In this document: positions 9,399 to 21,565 of the stretch, piece by piece
Numbering within the stretch: the stretch's first letter is position 1
Layout of the letters: each line of letters begins with the position of its first letter
Source: Strongyloides papillosus
Taxonomy: Eukaryota > Nematoda > Chromadorea > Rhabditida > Strongyloididae
Direction of reading: 5' to 3'
Length of the DNA: 64,000 nt
Assembly (NCBI GenBank): GCA_005656395.1
Contig: SRSI01000009.1
Span: 1,364,001-1,428,000 of the forward strand
Program-made: the position numbers and the translations under genes
Notes under the pieces: generated by a model
Database searches by the model: none
The model's input: only the letters and a program-made list of their open reading frames with translations
Told to the model about the DNA's origin: nothing

Positions 9399-12300
9399 CT
9401 ACTTTTCAGTTGGCTTTATTTCATAAAAATGATGACCATCTTCAACAGTACTAAATTTGAAATGTTCCGTATCTATGTCTAATTTTTTCATTAATTCGAC
9501 AGCCATACATTTTTCAGGGGAATGTTGCATGAAATGCTAGAATAAAAGTTAATGTAAAATAACATTATTAATAACTTACTGTTTTATAGCTACTTTCAAA
9601 TGATCTTTCTCCTTCTAATTTAAAATTATTATCGGGAATAATAGGTTTGTTATGTTGAATATTATCATAATTATGATATGATTCTTTATACAAAGACGAT
9701 TCTTGTCCAAACTTTGAATTTTTATCAAAAATTTCGTTTTCAGGATGGTGAATTATATCATATCTGTCTCCTTTTGTAATGTTATATGTATTTTTGTATG
9801 TTGTTTCTCTTTCTATATCACCATTATATTTAAGTATATCTGAGTCATTTGGTCGCTTAACTTCAAACCTTTCTCCAGGCCCTCCTGTATGTGTTGTACT
9901 ATATGATGTTTCTTTTTGAAATTCTCCACTACCTTTTAATATGTTTGAATCTTGTGGACGTTTAACATCATAACGTTCTCCCGTAACACTTTTATGTGAT
10001 AAATTGTATGATGTTTCTCTTTGAAATTCTCCATCACCTTTTAAAATGTTGGAATCAGAAAGTCGTTTAACTTCATTTCTTTCACCTGTAGTGTTAATAA
10101 AATTTTCATTATAAACTGTTTTATAATCGAAAGCACTATCACTTTTTAATATATTTGAATCTTGTGGTATTTTAACGTTGTATCTTTCTCCATAAACATT
10201 TTTGAAAGAATTATTGTAACTTGATTCCACATTAAAGGAACCGCCAAATTTAAAAACATCAGAGTCATTTGGTCGCTTAACTTCGAATCTTTCTCCAATC
10301 CCTCCTTTATGTGTTGCATTATAGGATGTTTCTATCGGAAAATTACCTTCACCTTTTAATACATCAGAATCTTGTGGTCGCTTGGTTTCAAACCGCTCTC
10401 CAACACCACCCTTATGAGTTGAACTGTAAGATGTTTCTCTTTGGAATTCTCCATCACTTTTTAATAAATTTGAATCTTGAGGTTTTTGCATTTGATATCT
10501 ATCTCCCTGAACATTTTTGAAATTGTTATTATAACTGGATTCACCATTGAAAGAATCTCCATGTTTAAAAATGTCAGAATCATTAGGACGTTTAATTTCG
10601 AACCTTTCTCCTACTCCTCCTTTATGTGTTGTATTATAGGATGTTTCATTTTGGAAATTGCCTTCACCTTTTAATATGTCAGAGCTTTGTGGTATTTTAA
10701 CACTAAATCTTTCTCCCTGAACGTTTTTGAAATTGTTATTATAACTCGATTCACCATTGAAAGAATCACCATATTTAAAAATATCAGAATCATTGGGTCG
10801 TTTAACTTCGAACCTTTCTCCAACCCCTCCTTTATGTGTTGCATTATAGGATGTTTCTCTTGGAAAATTACCTTCACCTTTTAATACATCAGAATCTTGT
10901 GGTCGCTTGGTTTCGAACCGCTCTCCAACACCACCCTTATGAGTTGAACTGTAAGATGTCTCTCTTTGGAATTCTCCATCACTTTTTAATAAATTTGAAT
11001 CTTGAGGTTTTTGCATGTCATATCTTTCTCCAGAAACATTTTTAAAATTACTATTATAACTTGATTCAACATTAAAAGAATCACCATATTTAAAAACATC
11101 AGAATCATTAGGACGTTTAACTTCGAACCTTTCTCCTACTCCTCCTTTATGTGTTGTATTATAGGATGTTTCATTTTGGAAATTGCCTTCACCTTTTAAT
11201 ATGTCAGAGCTTTGTGGTATCTTAACATTATATCTTTCTCCCTGAACATTTTTGAAATTGCTATTATAATTCGATTCACCATTGAAAGGATCTCCATATT
11301 TAAAAATATCTGAATCATTGGGTCGTTTAACTTCGAATCTTTCTCCAATACCACCCTTGTGAGTCAAATTATACGATGTCTCTCTTGGAAATCCTTCACT
11401 ACTTTTTAAAATATTTGAATCTTGTGGTTTTCGGATTTCATATCTCTCTCCTTGGAAATTTTTAAAATTATTATTATAACTTGATTCAACATTAAAAGAA
11501 TCACCATATTTAAAAACATCAGAATCATTTGGTCGTTTAACTTCAAACCTTTCTCCAACCCCTCCTTTATGTGTTGCATTATAGGATGTTTCTTTCGGAA
11601 AATTACCTTCACCTTTTAATACATCAGAATCTTGTGGTCGCTTGGTTTCATACCGTTCTCCAACACCACCTTTATGAGTTGAACTGTAAGACGTTTCCCT
11701 TTGGAATTCTCCATCACTTTTTAATAAATTTGAATCTTGAGGTTTTTGCATGTCATATCTTTCTCCAGAAACATTTTTAAAATTACTATTATAACTTGAT
11801 TCTTTTTCAATAGTTCCTTCATTTTTAAAAATATTAGAATCTTGTGGCCGTTTAATTTCATATCTTTCACCTTCGACATTTTTAAAATTTCTTAAATAAT
11901 TTGTATCACCGTTAAATAAATTATCAGTTTTTAAAACCAATGAATCTTGAGGAATTTTGACATCATAACGTTCTCCAATTCCTCCTTTGTGCGTTAAATT
12001 ATAAGATGTTTCATTTTGTAAATCTCCACTCCCTTTTAATATATTAGAATCTTGTGGCTTTATAATATTATATCTTTCTCCTTTAACTGGTTTAAAATTA
12101 TATTGCGTGCTCGATATTTCATTCATTTTTCCTTCTTTTTTCCAGATATCAGATGGCTCATGATAGGACCTTTCATATCGATCTCCTATTTTTGGAGTAT
12201 ATTCTAATTGTGAAACTGTGTTGAAATTAGAGTGAACATCAGGATCAAATAATGTATTTTCTGAATGACGAATAGTCTCATATCTTTCACCTTTTTGTGC

Positions 12301-13703
12301 TCTTCCATAATCTTTAATAGGGTATAAAGAATCTGAGACATTAAGTGTTTTCATACTTTCCCAATAATCATTGTCTTTTGGCTTTATAGCATTTCTTTTT
12401 GAAATGCCTTTAACTCCAAAATCTTTTCTCATTGTTGATGTTAGATCAAACGTTTCATTATTTTTAAATGCCCCACTTGAATCTCTTCTTGGATGGGGAA
12501 TACTTCTATCAGCAACAACTTTTTTATATGTCAAATGAGTTGTTGATTCCATTGGTTCACGTTCACCTTCAGTTCCAATGTTGATATTGTTATCATATTT
12601 TGTATACCCAAATCTGCTTCCTATTTTTGGTACGTATTCCTGTCTATTGTTCGTTAACCACTCTCTTTCATTTGTACCTAAACTAAAATTGCTTTGATTT
12701 GTTCTTGAAAAATTTCCTCCAACAACTTTAATTATCAAATAAACATTTTATTAAAAATAAACTTACTTCTTACAGGTTCTTGTTGTTTTCTATGCTTTAA
12801 AAGTCGTTCATTATTAATTTCATAACTACTTTTCATATGGACATTAATATTTGAATCACCAAAAGATATTTGTGATCCTTGAGCTCGTTTTCTTATTGCT
12901 GCTGATGTTATAAATCTATTTTTTCTGTCAATTGCGTTTCTGTTATTCAAATCACTAACACTTTTAGAATTTTGATTGTTCAAATTATTTAATTTCTTCA
13001 ACTCTTCTGATTCTGCAATTTCTCTTGGAGAAGAAATAGATTTTGATCTTTCTTTTTGAGAATATACCTATAAATATAACAATAAAAATAATTATTTACA
13101 TCGACATGCTATAATGTTATGGTTAATTATATTCTCATCTGAATGTTATATAAACAATTTACACTTTAATTTCACCATAGTAACATTATACTTCATATTA
13201 ATTATTTTCATTACATATAATAAAATAGTAAAGTTTAATTAAAATATATCAAATTTTACAAAAATTCATAATTAGTTGTTAAGGCAAAGTATTCACCCGT
13301 TAAGCAGTATACCAGCTTTACTAAATTTCACACTTTAAACTATATATGTATACTAAATGTGAAGAAGTACAACGGTTAATTAATATAAACTTATAAAATT
13401 ACCATATCGTTTGTGCCGTTATCAATATTTATGTCAGGTATACATGGCACGATATTTGAGAGAGATGATAAGCCCTAGAAAAAAATATTAAAAAAATATA
13501 TTTCCAAACATACACGTTCTTGAATATAATTTTCTTTTTCAATTCCTAATTTAATGTGACTCGCATTTTTTGTATTTGGACAATAATGGCGTCTAAAAAA
13601 AATTCTTTTAATTATAAAAAAAATGGTTAACCTACCCACAAGTACACAATTGGCAGATACACAAACCATTTCTGTGTAAATCAGATACTGTACGACTATT
13701 CAT
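9399..13703 (-). CDS. SAXO (FAM154)-family microtubule-binding repeat protein, six exons
   Basis: Exons, read on the minus strand: 13703-13636, 13592-13514, 13474-13403, 13067-12767, 12725-9580 and 9536-9399. All introns are GT-AG and all phases agree, giving 1,267 residues. The first two exons encode a cysteine-rich head CICQLCTCGRHYCP, the hallmark N-terminus of SAXO/FAM154 proteins. The large exon carries about 23 tandem 35-residue units of the form P-x-D-S-x-(I/V/L)-(L/F)-K...E-(T/S)-S-Y...G-E-R-(Y/F), resembling the Mn microtubule-binding modules of that family (known: stabilisation of axonemal or cytoplasmic microtubules). In nematodes the likely setting is sensory cilia or cortical microtubules; that is inference. 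The last exon ends in a unique 45-residue tail. The protein is much longer than vertebrate SAXO1/2, through expansion of the array. Simple ORF calling would miss the diagnostic head. It converges on the bark-like gene with 87 bp between stop codons. Confidence 0.8.
9740..12090 (-). repeat. Tandem coding repeat, 105-bp unit with higher-order organisation
   Basis: About 23 copies of a 105-bp (35-codon) unit lie inside the large SAXO exon. Longer blocks recur nearly unchanged: the segment beginning CTTGGTTTC at 10381 reappears at 10906 (offset 525 = 5 units) and at 11641 (offset a further 735 = 7 units). This indicates recent unequal exchange of multi-unit blocks. The repeated antisense ORFs of about 65-69 codons in this interval are by-products of the periodicity. 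Confidence 0.9.
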
Positions 13704-14626
13704 AACAAAATTAATATAAATATTTTCTTCAACATTAACTAAATTACAATAATACAAATTAGTTTTTAATATCCCTAAATTTCACACAATTTATAGAACT
13801 TGTCAAAAATAAAAAATTTTATCTTTTTGTTAATACAAAATTTTTCTTTTAAACAAAAATATTATTTAAACGGTAAATTTGTATCAAACGTCGATAATAA
13901 AAATAGTTAGTAATATCTCTAACCATCTATAATATTTTAAGATAAAATCCTATCCATGGTTGCATAAAAACACTATTAAACCTCTATATATATAGACAAA
14001 GGTGTTTATAAATAATAGCCATTGGACATGCTGAGATTATATTCGTCTGATTATTATCCAAAACAATTAAAATATTTTAGGTAATTGGACCTCATTTGAA
14101 ATATATTGTGCTTAAAAAAGAGATTATTTGCCATAGACAGGAAATCAATTAAAGTTTAAAGAAAGGCTATTTATATGGGATATTACTTTGCATATTTATT
14201 TTATGTGAAACACCAAAAACATGATAATTATTTTAATTTATGGCTATTTTTAAAAAAATATACAATTGAACTAGCAATTCTTGTATCAATCCATCAAAAA
14301 AAAGCATTCATTTAAAATTTTTCAGCTACCATGAAATTATTTTTTTTCGAAAACTGGTCGTTATAAAAATTTAAAAACAACCTTCATACAATAATTTGTG
14401 GTTATTTGAGATATTTTATCAATCGTAAAATTCCTAAATACATTACGTTGGAAAGATGATAACTATATCAATAGTCTTATACAGAATTTATGGAAACAAT
14501 ATAACAAATCTTGCTTTTTAACAGCTTCTTTTAGGTGTAAATAATTATAGAAATTACTGATATTGCTATTTACAATTTCTTGATACGCTTCGCATTAAAT
14601 AAATTATATCATTTTAGCTCTACAAA
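13704..14626. other. Intergenic, shared upstream region of SAXO-like and NDUFB6-like genes
   Basis: This AT-rich 0.9 kb separates two divergently transcribed genes and probably holds both promoters. No coding frame with family resemblance or RNA gene was found. Confidence 0.5.
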
Positions 14627-15313
14627 ATGGGTAATTCTCATCACAAACCTCCAAAACAAGGTGATTCTCCATACACAAGATCTGGATTGGCACCTCCAGA
14701 GATTACAAAAAAATCAGGATCAGATTTACCAAGCCATCGCATTAATGACCCAATGAGTTTAGAATTACATATGGCTGATGAACGTGTTCGTTCCAGTGGG
14801 TTAACACCAGCAGAAAGAGAATGGAGAAAGTAAGTAGTATAATTTTTTTTATTTTTTAAATTACATATTATTTTTAGAAAATGGGTTCTTGATCAAAACC
14901 TTCACCCAGATGAACCAATACATGTAGAAGCAGTTCACAGACAATTAAACCCTGTTCGTGTTCTCTATCGTCTACCATTGGATACACTTTATAAAAGATA
15001 TTTAGTTCCATCGATGGGTGTCTACAAAGCTACAGTTGTTCGTTCATTTTTACCCAAGGTGCTAATGATTTTTGTTGGTTTAGAAGTTGCGTATTACTAC
15101 TGGAAGTATGAAACTAAGGATTGGTCACGTCTTCGTGGTTTTGAAACCTCTCCTCTTAAACCAATAAGTCCAAAGAGGGCAGAAATTGATGCAGAACATC
15201 CAGGACTATTAGAACTAGCTTCAAATGATCCAGCAAAATATAGATATTTCTCTCCCAGCTTCGACAAAAGGGAAGCTCTTCACAATATTGGAAATCCAAC
15301 TCGTCCATGGTAG
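14627..15313 (+). CDS. NDUFB6: NADH dehydrogenase 1 beta subcomplex subunit 6 (B17)-like, mitochondrial complex I
   Basis: Two exons, 14627-14829 and 14878-15313, join in phase (R-K-K-W) to give 212 residues. The central part has the NDUFB6 layout: LTPAEREWRKKWVLDQ, then P-x-E-P, then LYKRYLVP and one hydrophobic helix (VLMIFVGLEVAYYYWKYE) ending in a lysine/tyrosine-rich face. The family subunit is an accessory, single-helix component of the membrane arm of complex I. This version is longer than the roughly 130-residue vertebrate subunit, through a polar N-terminal extension of about 50 residues and a longer C-terminal tail, both plausible for nematode members. The start follows directly after TCTACAAA and no upstream in-frame ATG was found. 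Confidence 0.75.
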
Positions 15314-15568
15314 ATTCTTATTTAAATATGGTTTAAGTTTGAATATAGGATTAAAATTTTTTCTAATACAATTTATAAAAATCATTAAAGTTGTGTGAAT
15401 TTATAAAAGTTTCCATCTTTCTAACCTACGTAGCTATTCAAAAATCTGATATCTGTACACTTTGAAATAATAATTTACATAATTTTGGGGGTTGAAAATT
15501 TATTTAAGGAAAAAATTACGATAAACCAATTGTTTTACAGTAAAAATTTTAATGTGTATAAATGAAAT

Positions 15569-15680
15569 GGGGGTACTCAAATGACAATTAAAAATTCAGG
15601 GGCTTATCAAGTCGCAATTAAATTAATATGAGGATATGACAAAAAAAAAATAGGGGGTGTTGTGACAAAAATAAAATATA
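15569..15680. repeat. Degenerate minisatellite-like repeat with G-runs
   Basis: Three to four imperfect units of about 23-31 bp each begin with a run of G (GGGGTACTCAAATGACAATT, GGGGCTTATCAAGTCGCAAT, GAGGATATGACAA, GGGGGTGTTGTGACAA). G-runs are otherwise very rare in this AT-rich region, which is what makes the spacing stand out. Confidence 0.5.
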
Positions 15681-15890
15681 CGACAATTAATATCATTCAT
15701 TTTAAAATATAAAATTCCTTGTTCTTTTAATCTGAAAACCACAAAACTACAGAAATGAAGGTTGCTGTTGGGCTAATCATCAAGTAAAAAAGTAGAAAAA
15801 TCAGCTTCAACACATGTTCTTTAAACAATAACACAAAGTATCCAGTTAAATTTAAGATTTCAACGTTTTTTTGGGAATATCTTTTCATCT

Positions 15891-16960
15891 TTACGAGTCA
15901 TACCATGGCATTTTCAAAAAAGACATGCACGCCTGTACAAAATTAGGAGTTATTTGCGACAAATTCCCATTGAACGCGCATGTCTCTTTTGACTCCTGAC
16001 CAGTATATTCTATGGAGAAGTTTGTATACACAATACTATAATTGCGATTACGATTCCAAAGAACGGCATATTTATCACTCAAGCAATTTAAAATATTTGC
16101 GGGACGTTGGGAATAATCAATTTGAGAATTGCCATTGCGGGAAGTATTTGTGGGTCGAAAAAAAACCAGGAATACTGTTGTGATTTAGTTGTTTGCATTA
16201 ATGTTTCAATATCCACAAATGTTGAGAGCAAATCTTGAAACATTTAATATTGTCGTTAATTGTTGTTGTGAGTTCTTATACTTAAGCGCATTATTTTTGT
16301 CGAACGTTTTTATTTGGGAAATTGAAAATCTGCCAATTTTTGTTGCTATGATCCATATGCTGTTAAAAAAATTTTGCTTAAGAAATGGTACTAGCGAAGT
16401 GTTGTCGCTTGAGATATTCCAAAACATATTTATTTAAGCCATTATAAAATGTTCATAATATTATTTTTGCTAATTTGCCAATTAGAAATTCAAACATTCA
16501 TTTATATATAATATTGTTTCTCCATAGATAATATTTTTCACATCAATGAAGCCATAAGGATAGATTTTTTCCATGTAAATAGATTATTATAATTAAGTTG
16601 AGTATTTGTGATTTAACTGTACAACATTTTTCAGTTGTTGGATTTTCTTAAATAAAATATCCATCCATCCTATGCAATAAATGATGTTCCTTGGCGACAT
16701 AATATAATCTGGTATAAATTTAATATTAAATGTTTGGGCGATGACGTTGCGGTAATTATTGGAGGAATGTTTCTAAACCTAGAACCTGATACTTTATAGT
16801 AATCTGAAAAATACTAACTTAAGAAAAAGAATTTTTTATACTTACCTGCTGGATTTTTATGACCACAACGCTAGCTTGTTTTGGTTTAAACAAACGACAG
16901 CACCAGATGGAAAAGTTAAAAAGATGCATTTTTAAGCATAGTAAACGCTCTTTTGCGCAG
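15891..16960 (-). pseudogene. Decayed coding region of unknown family
   Basis: Several protein-like stretches lie on the minus strand, and four share one frame: 16700-16602, 16574-16490, 16427-16206 and 16082-15891, separated by a few stops. Upstream, an exon-like segment ends in a GTAAG donor at 16845 and faces a TTTTCAG acceptor at 16804, but the following frame shifts before 16700. Base composition is visibly less AT-biased than the flanks. I do not recognise the family. The picture fits an old gene or element copy that has lost its frame; chance ORFs in AT-rich DNA cannot be excluded. Confidence 0.35.
15914..15992 (-). repeat. Inverted repeat, 18-bp arms, 43-nt loop
   Basis: The arm TCAAAAAAGACATGCACG (15914-15931) pairs with CGCGCATGTCTCTTTTGA (15975-15992) with two mismatches. 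In a minus-strand RNA both mismatches become G-U pairs, giving an uninterrupted 18-pair stem. It may belong to the surrounding relic or be a small-RNA type hairpin. Confidence 0.55.
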
Positions 16961-18917
16961 TACTACACTTAACAAGAGAGAATCGACTGCATTTCCAAAA
17001 CAAAAATAAAATGTTGAACAACTTAGAAATCAACAGATTTTCAAACCAGCAGAAGGTTCTAGAGAATTAATGTCATATGAGGGGGCATACAAAATGCAAT
17101 AATTGCGACTGATGATTGGATGTAAAGCCCAACCTTCATATAGGCATTATTGTCTCCAATAAATATATGGCCTGCACATCGTAATGTGACTAAGTATTTG
17201 GAGGCTGTATTCCAAACTTTCTGTATAAGAAGTAATATAGTGCAGTGGGAGGTTCTTAAATTGCTAGTGTTAAGTTTTATTTAATATCGATATAGTGTAA
17301 CAGAGATTCTTCTATACGCCTTGTTGCTAGACGACGACTATCTTATAATGTTACCAATAAATGATTAAAAATCTGTTCAAAGTTATTATAGACATTGCAT
17401 TTTACATAGGAAACATTATAGAAATGTTAGAATTGTAATTTATATAAAAAAAACAAAAATTAAGAACATTCATTTTATAAAAGGCGTTGCATATTGTATT
17501 AAGTGAAATAATGTTTTTTTTCTATTTTAATACAAGATTATAATCGTAAGGTTCTGGTAGTGTTAACGACAAATAAGATGATTAAAGTTACAAATACGTT
17601 GATGCAAAATTATTTTATATTAGTAAATAGAATTCGTCATATTATTAGAAAATTTAGAAATAAAAGTATATCGTAATAGTTCCAGTATTTGTCTGAAGAG
17701 TTTACTTCAAAATATACTTCTAAACTTAAAATATAATAAGTCTTAATGAATGTATTCATTTTTAAAACCATTTTTTCTAGCTTTTTAGTGGGAAAAATAG
17801 AACAATTTTCATATTTTCAATTATTTTATATGACTATGTATAAATTTATATTTGAATAGATAATTAATATTATAATAATAAAATCAAGTATTGATTAAGT
17901 TTTTCAGACAAGTTTTAAAATATAATTTAACCATTAAAAATTGTTCAGTTAAATTTACCTGTTTCTTTATAGCTCACATGTATTTTTAAAAAGATTTATT
18001 TGTTCATAAAAATAAAATATTTGCTGGTAATTGTGATTTTTAATATAAAAAAATAAATGAATGTGATAGTTTGACAAAAATTTTAACTTAATGTTTATAA
18101 GCATGAAACATTTTAATTGTTAACCTTCAATATTTTATATTATGTTCGTATGTTTGTTTTAAAACAAGGGTTCGATTCAGGAACAATTATTTTTCAAATT
18201 AAATATTTATATTGGTATCTTTAAATTTTAAAAATATATTTCAGCACATTTAATGGAAATATTATTTGATTAATGTCGTTTTAATACATGAAAATTAAAT
18301 TTTACGAAATAAGATCTTAAAGTATTATCATTTAGAAGTAGTCTTTCGTATCTTACTTTTCAAAATGCATTTCATCAAAAAGTTAAATGATATTGTTTCA
18401 TATATTTGAATTAGATGGGGAACGAATATATTTCTAAGAGATAAAAACATATTTTATTTATAAAATATTTAATATGTAATAGCAATTAAAATATTGATCA
18501 TTTTGCATTATCATGTATGACTAAATTTAATGATAATTCAAAGATTTTTAAATTGTAAATAAGTGTAGTATATTTGATTCTTATTATCATAAGAATTTAT
18601 AATGTACTCAATAAATCTATCCCTCAAAAATAATCTATTCAAATAAAAAATTAATATAATACAATTGTTAATATATCGTATTTTTAAAAAAACGATAAAA
18701 AATTTACATAAACTTAATATAACTTTCAAATATAATAAACTTTAAGTGCAATATATTACATTTATTTTTAAAAATTAACGAAAACATTATACAAAATACT
18801 TTATTAATAAGTTTCGATTATTCTTAAAAAATAAATACGATAAAACTATGAATTATTACACCTTTGAAAAGATTCCATTGTTAGAATACTAATAATGACT
18901 TTATTTAATCTTATTTA

Positions 18918-19424
18918 CTATTTAGGAGCTGGTTTGTTAACATTCGCAATATTTTGTTCAATCGTTAGGTTCTTTTCAAAACCATCACCAGCATCGGCCA
19001 ATGTTGGATATTCATCAGGATTTTTGGTTTCACCTTGTATGATTTTTTGAATTTTACTATTTTTCATATCAGGATCAATAGCTCCATTATTTGGAGCTGG
19101 TGATTGTGGCTTGTCTTTATTAGCCTCATTAGGCTTCTCTCCATCATTTGCATTTACTGCACTTATTTGTAAATTTGAATTGTCGGTGTTACTTTCTGTT
19201 TTTTTAACTGCCGATGCGGTATTTTTAGCCTCTGAAGAAGAGGTAGGATTCTTTTTATTTATAGTCTTTTTCTCTCCATTTTCTTTTAATTTTTTACCGG
19301 GTGCCAAACATTTTTCATTTCCTTTGTTTTTGTTTTTTTTACTTCCTCTTGGATCGCCATTACTGCATTTTACCACTGCAATTATAAAAAGTGATAGGCA
19401 AAATAATAGAAAATTTAAAAACAT
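18918..19424 (-). CDS. Small secreted lysine-rich protein, nematode-specific
   Basis: Single exon of 168 residues. The N-terminus MFLNFLLFCLSLFIIAVVKC is a clear signal peptide. The mature part is low complexity (Lys, Asn, Ser, Thr) with two cysteines near the N-terminus, followed by a more structured acidic C-terminal stretch containing KIQKIIQG and DEYPTLADAGDGFEKN. I do not recognise the family. Single-exon, signal-peptide-bearing, lysine-rich proteins of this size are common in secreted repertoires of parasitic nematodes, but no function can be assigned. It stands alone in a long gene-poor stretch. Confidence 0.6.
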   Translation of the reverse strand: MFLNFLLFCLSLFIIAVVKCSNGDPRGSKKNKNKGNEKCLAPGKKLKENGEKKTINKKNPTSSSEAKNTASAVKKTESNTDNSNLQISAVNANDGEKPNEANKDKPQSPAPNNGAIDPDMKNSKIQKIIQGETKNPDEYPTLADAGDGFEKNLTIEQNIANVNKPAPK

Positions 19425-20303
19425 TTTTAAATAATAAATTTGTCATTTTATCTAATTTATTAAAATAGAATTTATGACGCAAAATTTGAATGTATAATTT
19501 AATTTTTTTTACAAAGAAAAATTTAAATTGTACTTCCTTATTAATTTATATGACAATTTTAAAAGTTAAAGAATTATTATTTTATGCAAAATATTTATAA
19601 TAAAATTTCATAACAATAATTTAACTTGTAATGAATGTTATTATGTTTTAATTGAAAAAATTAAATTATAGCAGTAGAAAAAATTACTAGTAAAAGATGC
19701 CAGCATCCTGTTAAATAACTTGTTAGTACATTGTTTTATAAATTTTAATGATTTATGGACTTTTATTAAGGTTATTCTTAAATTTTCAGTTACTATTACT
19801 GCTTATAAGAGTTATATGTTCAAATTTGACCGTTACTCTAGAAAGATTTATCATTTTACTTGTCAATATGTCGCCATAACTAATTATATTACGGCATTTT
19901 AAAATTTAAAAAGAATGAATGGTATTATAATAAATATTGCAACATTTTATAAAATAAATTTTTATTTGAATAATAATTATAAAAGCGAATATTATATTTC
20001 TATTTATCTTATTGTAAAATTTTTTATTATTTATAAATAGGTATTTTTATTACAATTTTTTTAGAATTAAACTATAAAATAATTACATTTAATAAAGGAG
20101 AAATTTCTATTCATAACTATTTTAATAGATTTATATATTATATTTATAAAATACCTTTACAATTATTATGATTATAATCTTTAATATTGTTACGATAAAC
20201 AATGCACAGTTGTTTTTATTCATAATTTTTTCCTTCAAATATTATGATGTTCTAACATGATAAAATCAAAAATTATATACTTAGTTGTTGCAATAACACA
20301 TTT

Positions 20304-20342
20304 GTGATGAGTACTTTGTCTTAATCACACTTAGCTCATCAC
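20304..20342. repeat. Short inverted repeat GTGATGAG/CTCATCAC
   Basis: Perfect 8-bp arms at 20304-20311 and 20335-20342 enclose 23 nt. The stem is short and may be coincidental, though its G/C content is high for the surroundings. Confidence 0.4.
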
Positions 20343-21565
20343 TTTGTTTGTAGTTTAAACAGCTGCTAATATATTATCGTCTTTAAAATTATAGTAGAAA
20401 CACTTAAGTGAGTCTAAAAAGTTTGACTCTTTGAAAATCGTCCCACTTATTATGGGATTGACTTAATATAATTGTTAATTATCTCTAATGTTTAAATTAT
20501 ATTAGGTTTAAAATAAGTAAAAGATTTTTGATTGGAACAAGCATTTCATTCCCTATTACACATAGTTAAATTGTTTAATCATATAAACATATGAATCAGT
20601 TTTTTACCTAAACAATAGACTCAAATTATATTCTCAAAACAAAAATAAATCATACCATTACTTGACCCCTCTTTTGTTTTCAAATCTTGCGCCATTAATC
20701 CCTTTTAAATTGCTTCATTGAACATTTTGTTGCGGTATGTTTTCTTTCAATGGTACTTCATTCTTGCGTAATATGACACCTTTCCATTTTTAGGTATAAC
20801 TCTTCTTTTATATTAGAAATCTTACATGTTTTTAATTGAATATCCATAAAGATTATTGTTTTATTTTACATTTTAATTTATTAACATTATTATAAACCAT
20901 TAATCATTAAAATGCCTATTTGTCAACAGGTTATTTTATTAGCTTAAATTATTCTTAAAACATATATTATTTAAATACTGCACTTTTACTCAAGAATAAT
21001 ACACCTGTTGTTGTTTTTTAGTTACATATTTTCAATATGTAGAACTTTAATTTATTAAACTTTGCTTATCTTTTTTATATAGTTTCCTTATTCTACGTAT
21101 CATCAATCACCTGGAATCATTTGTCAACACAATCTAAATGACCTTTTTTCCTCGAAGTGTCCAATATTACAGACAAATTACACTTAAAAATCGTTTAAAT
21201 TTAACTGTGATCATCAAAAGTATACAATTACTTGTTAATACCATTTCTCAGATATTCTTTAATAGTTTAATAATTTTTCAAAAGAAAAATTACCAATTTT
21301 GGTAACTGAAGTTATTAGAAAATAAATCAATTTTGACATTTTATTATCTTTTGACACATTAACTTAATAGGCTCCTATTATATACTTTACATTAAATTTA
21401 AATATCATATTTAGAATATAAATTCCAAAGAGCAACTTGAAAGAACATTAGTCTTTGAAAGTTGGATAAAATATTTTAAGTATTAAATAACATCCAATAT
21501 TTCTTAAACATTCCTCTACCTACTACTTTTAAAGTACATTATTTTTACAGCCCAAAAGTTTTATA

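Larger units (their letters stand above)
15314..18917. other. Long intergenic region with relics
   Basis: No intact gene is visible. Separate entries cover a G-run tandem repeat (15569-15680), a hairpin (15914-15992) and a decayed coding region (15891-16960). From about 17,300 to 18,900 the sequence is uniformly AT-rich and nothing further is supported. Confidence 0.6.

Noticed and set aside
10311..11780. Repeated plus-strand ORFs of 65-69 codons (MLHYRMFL... type)
   Set aside because: They are antisense readings of the 105-bp SAXO repeats; the period is a multiple of three, so open frames recur automatically.
18160..18190. tRNA-like B-box GGTTCGATTC
   Set aside because: No T-stem complementarity around it, no A-box or acceptor stem at the right distance.
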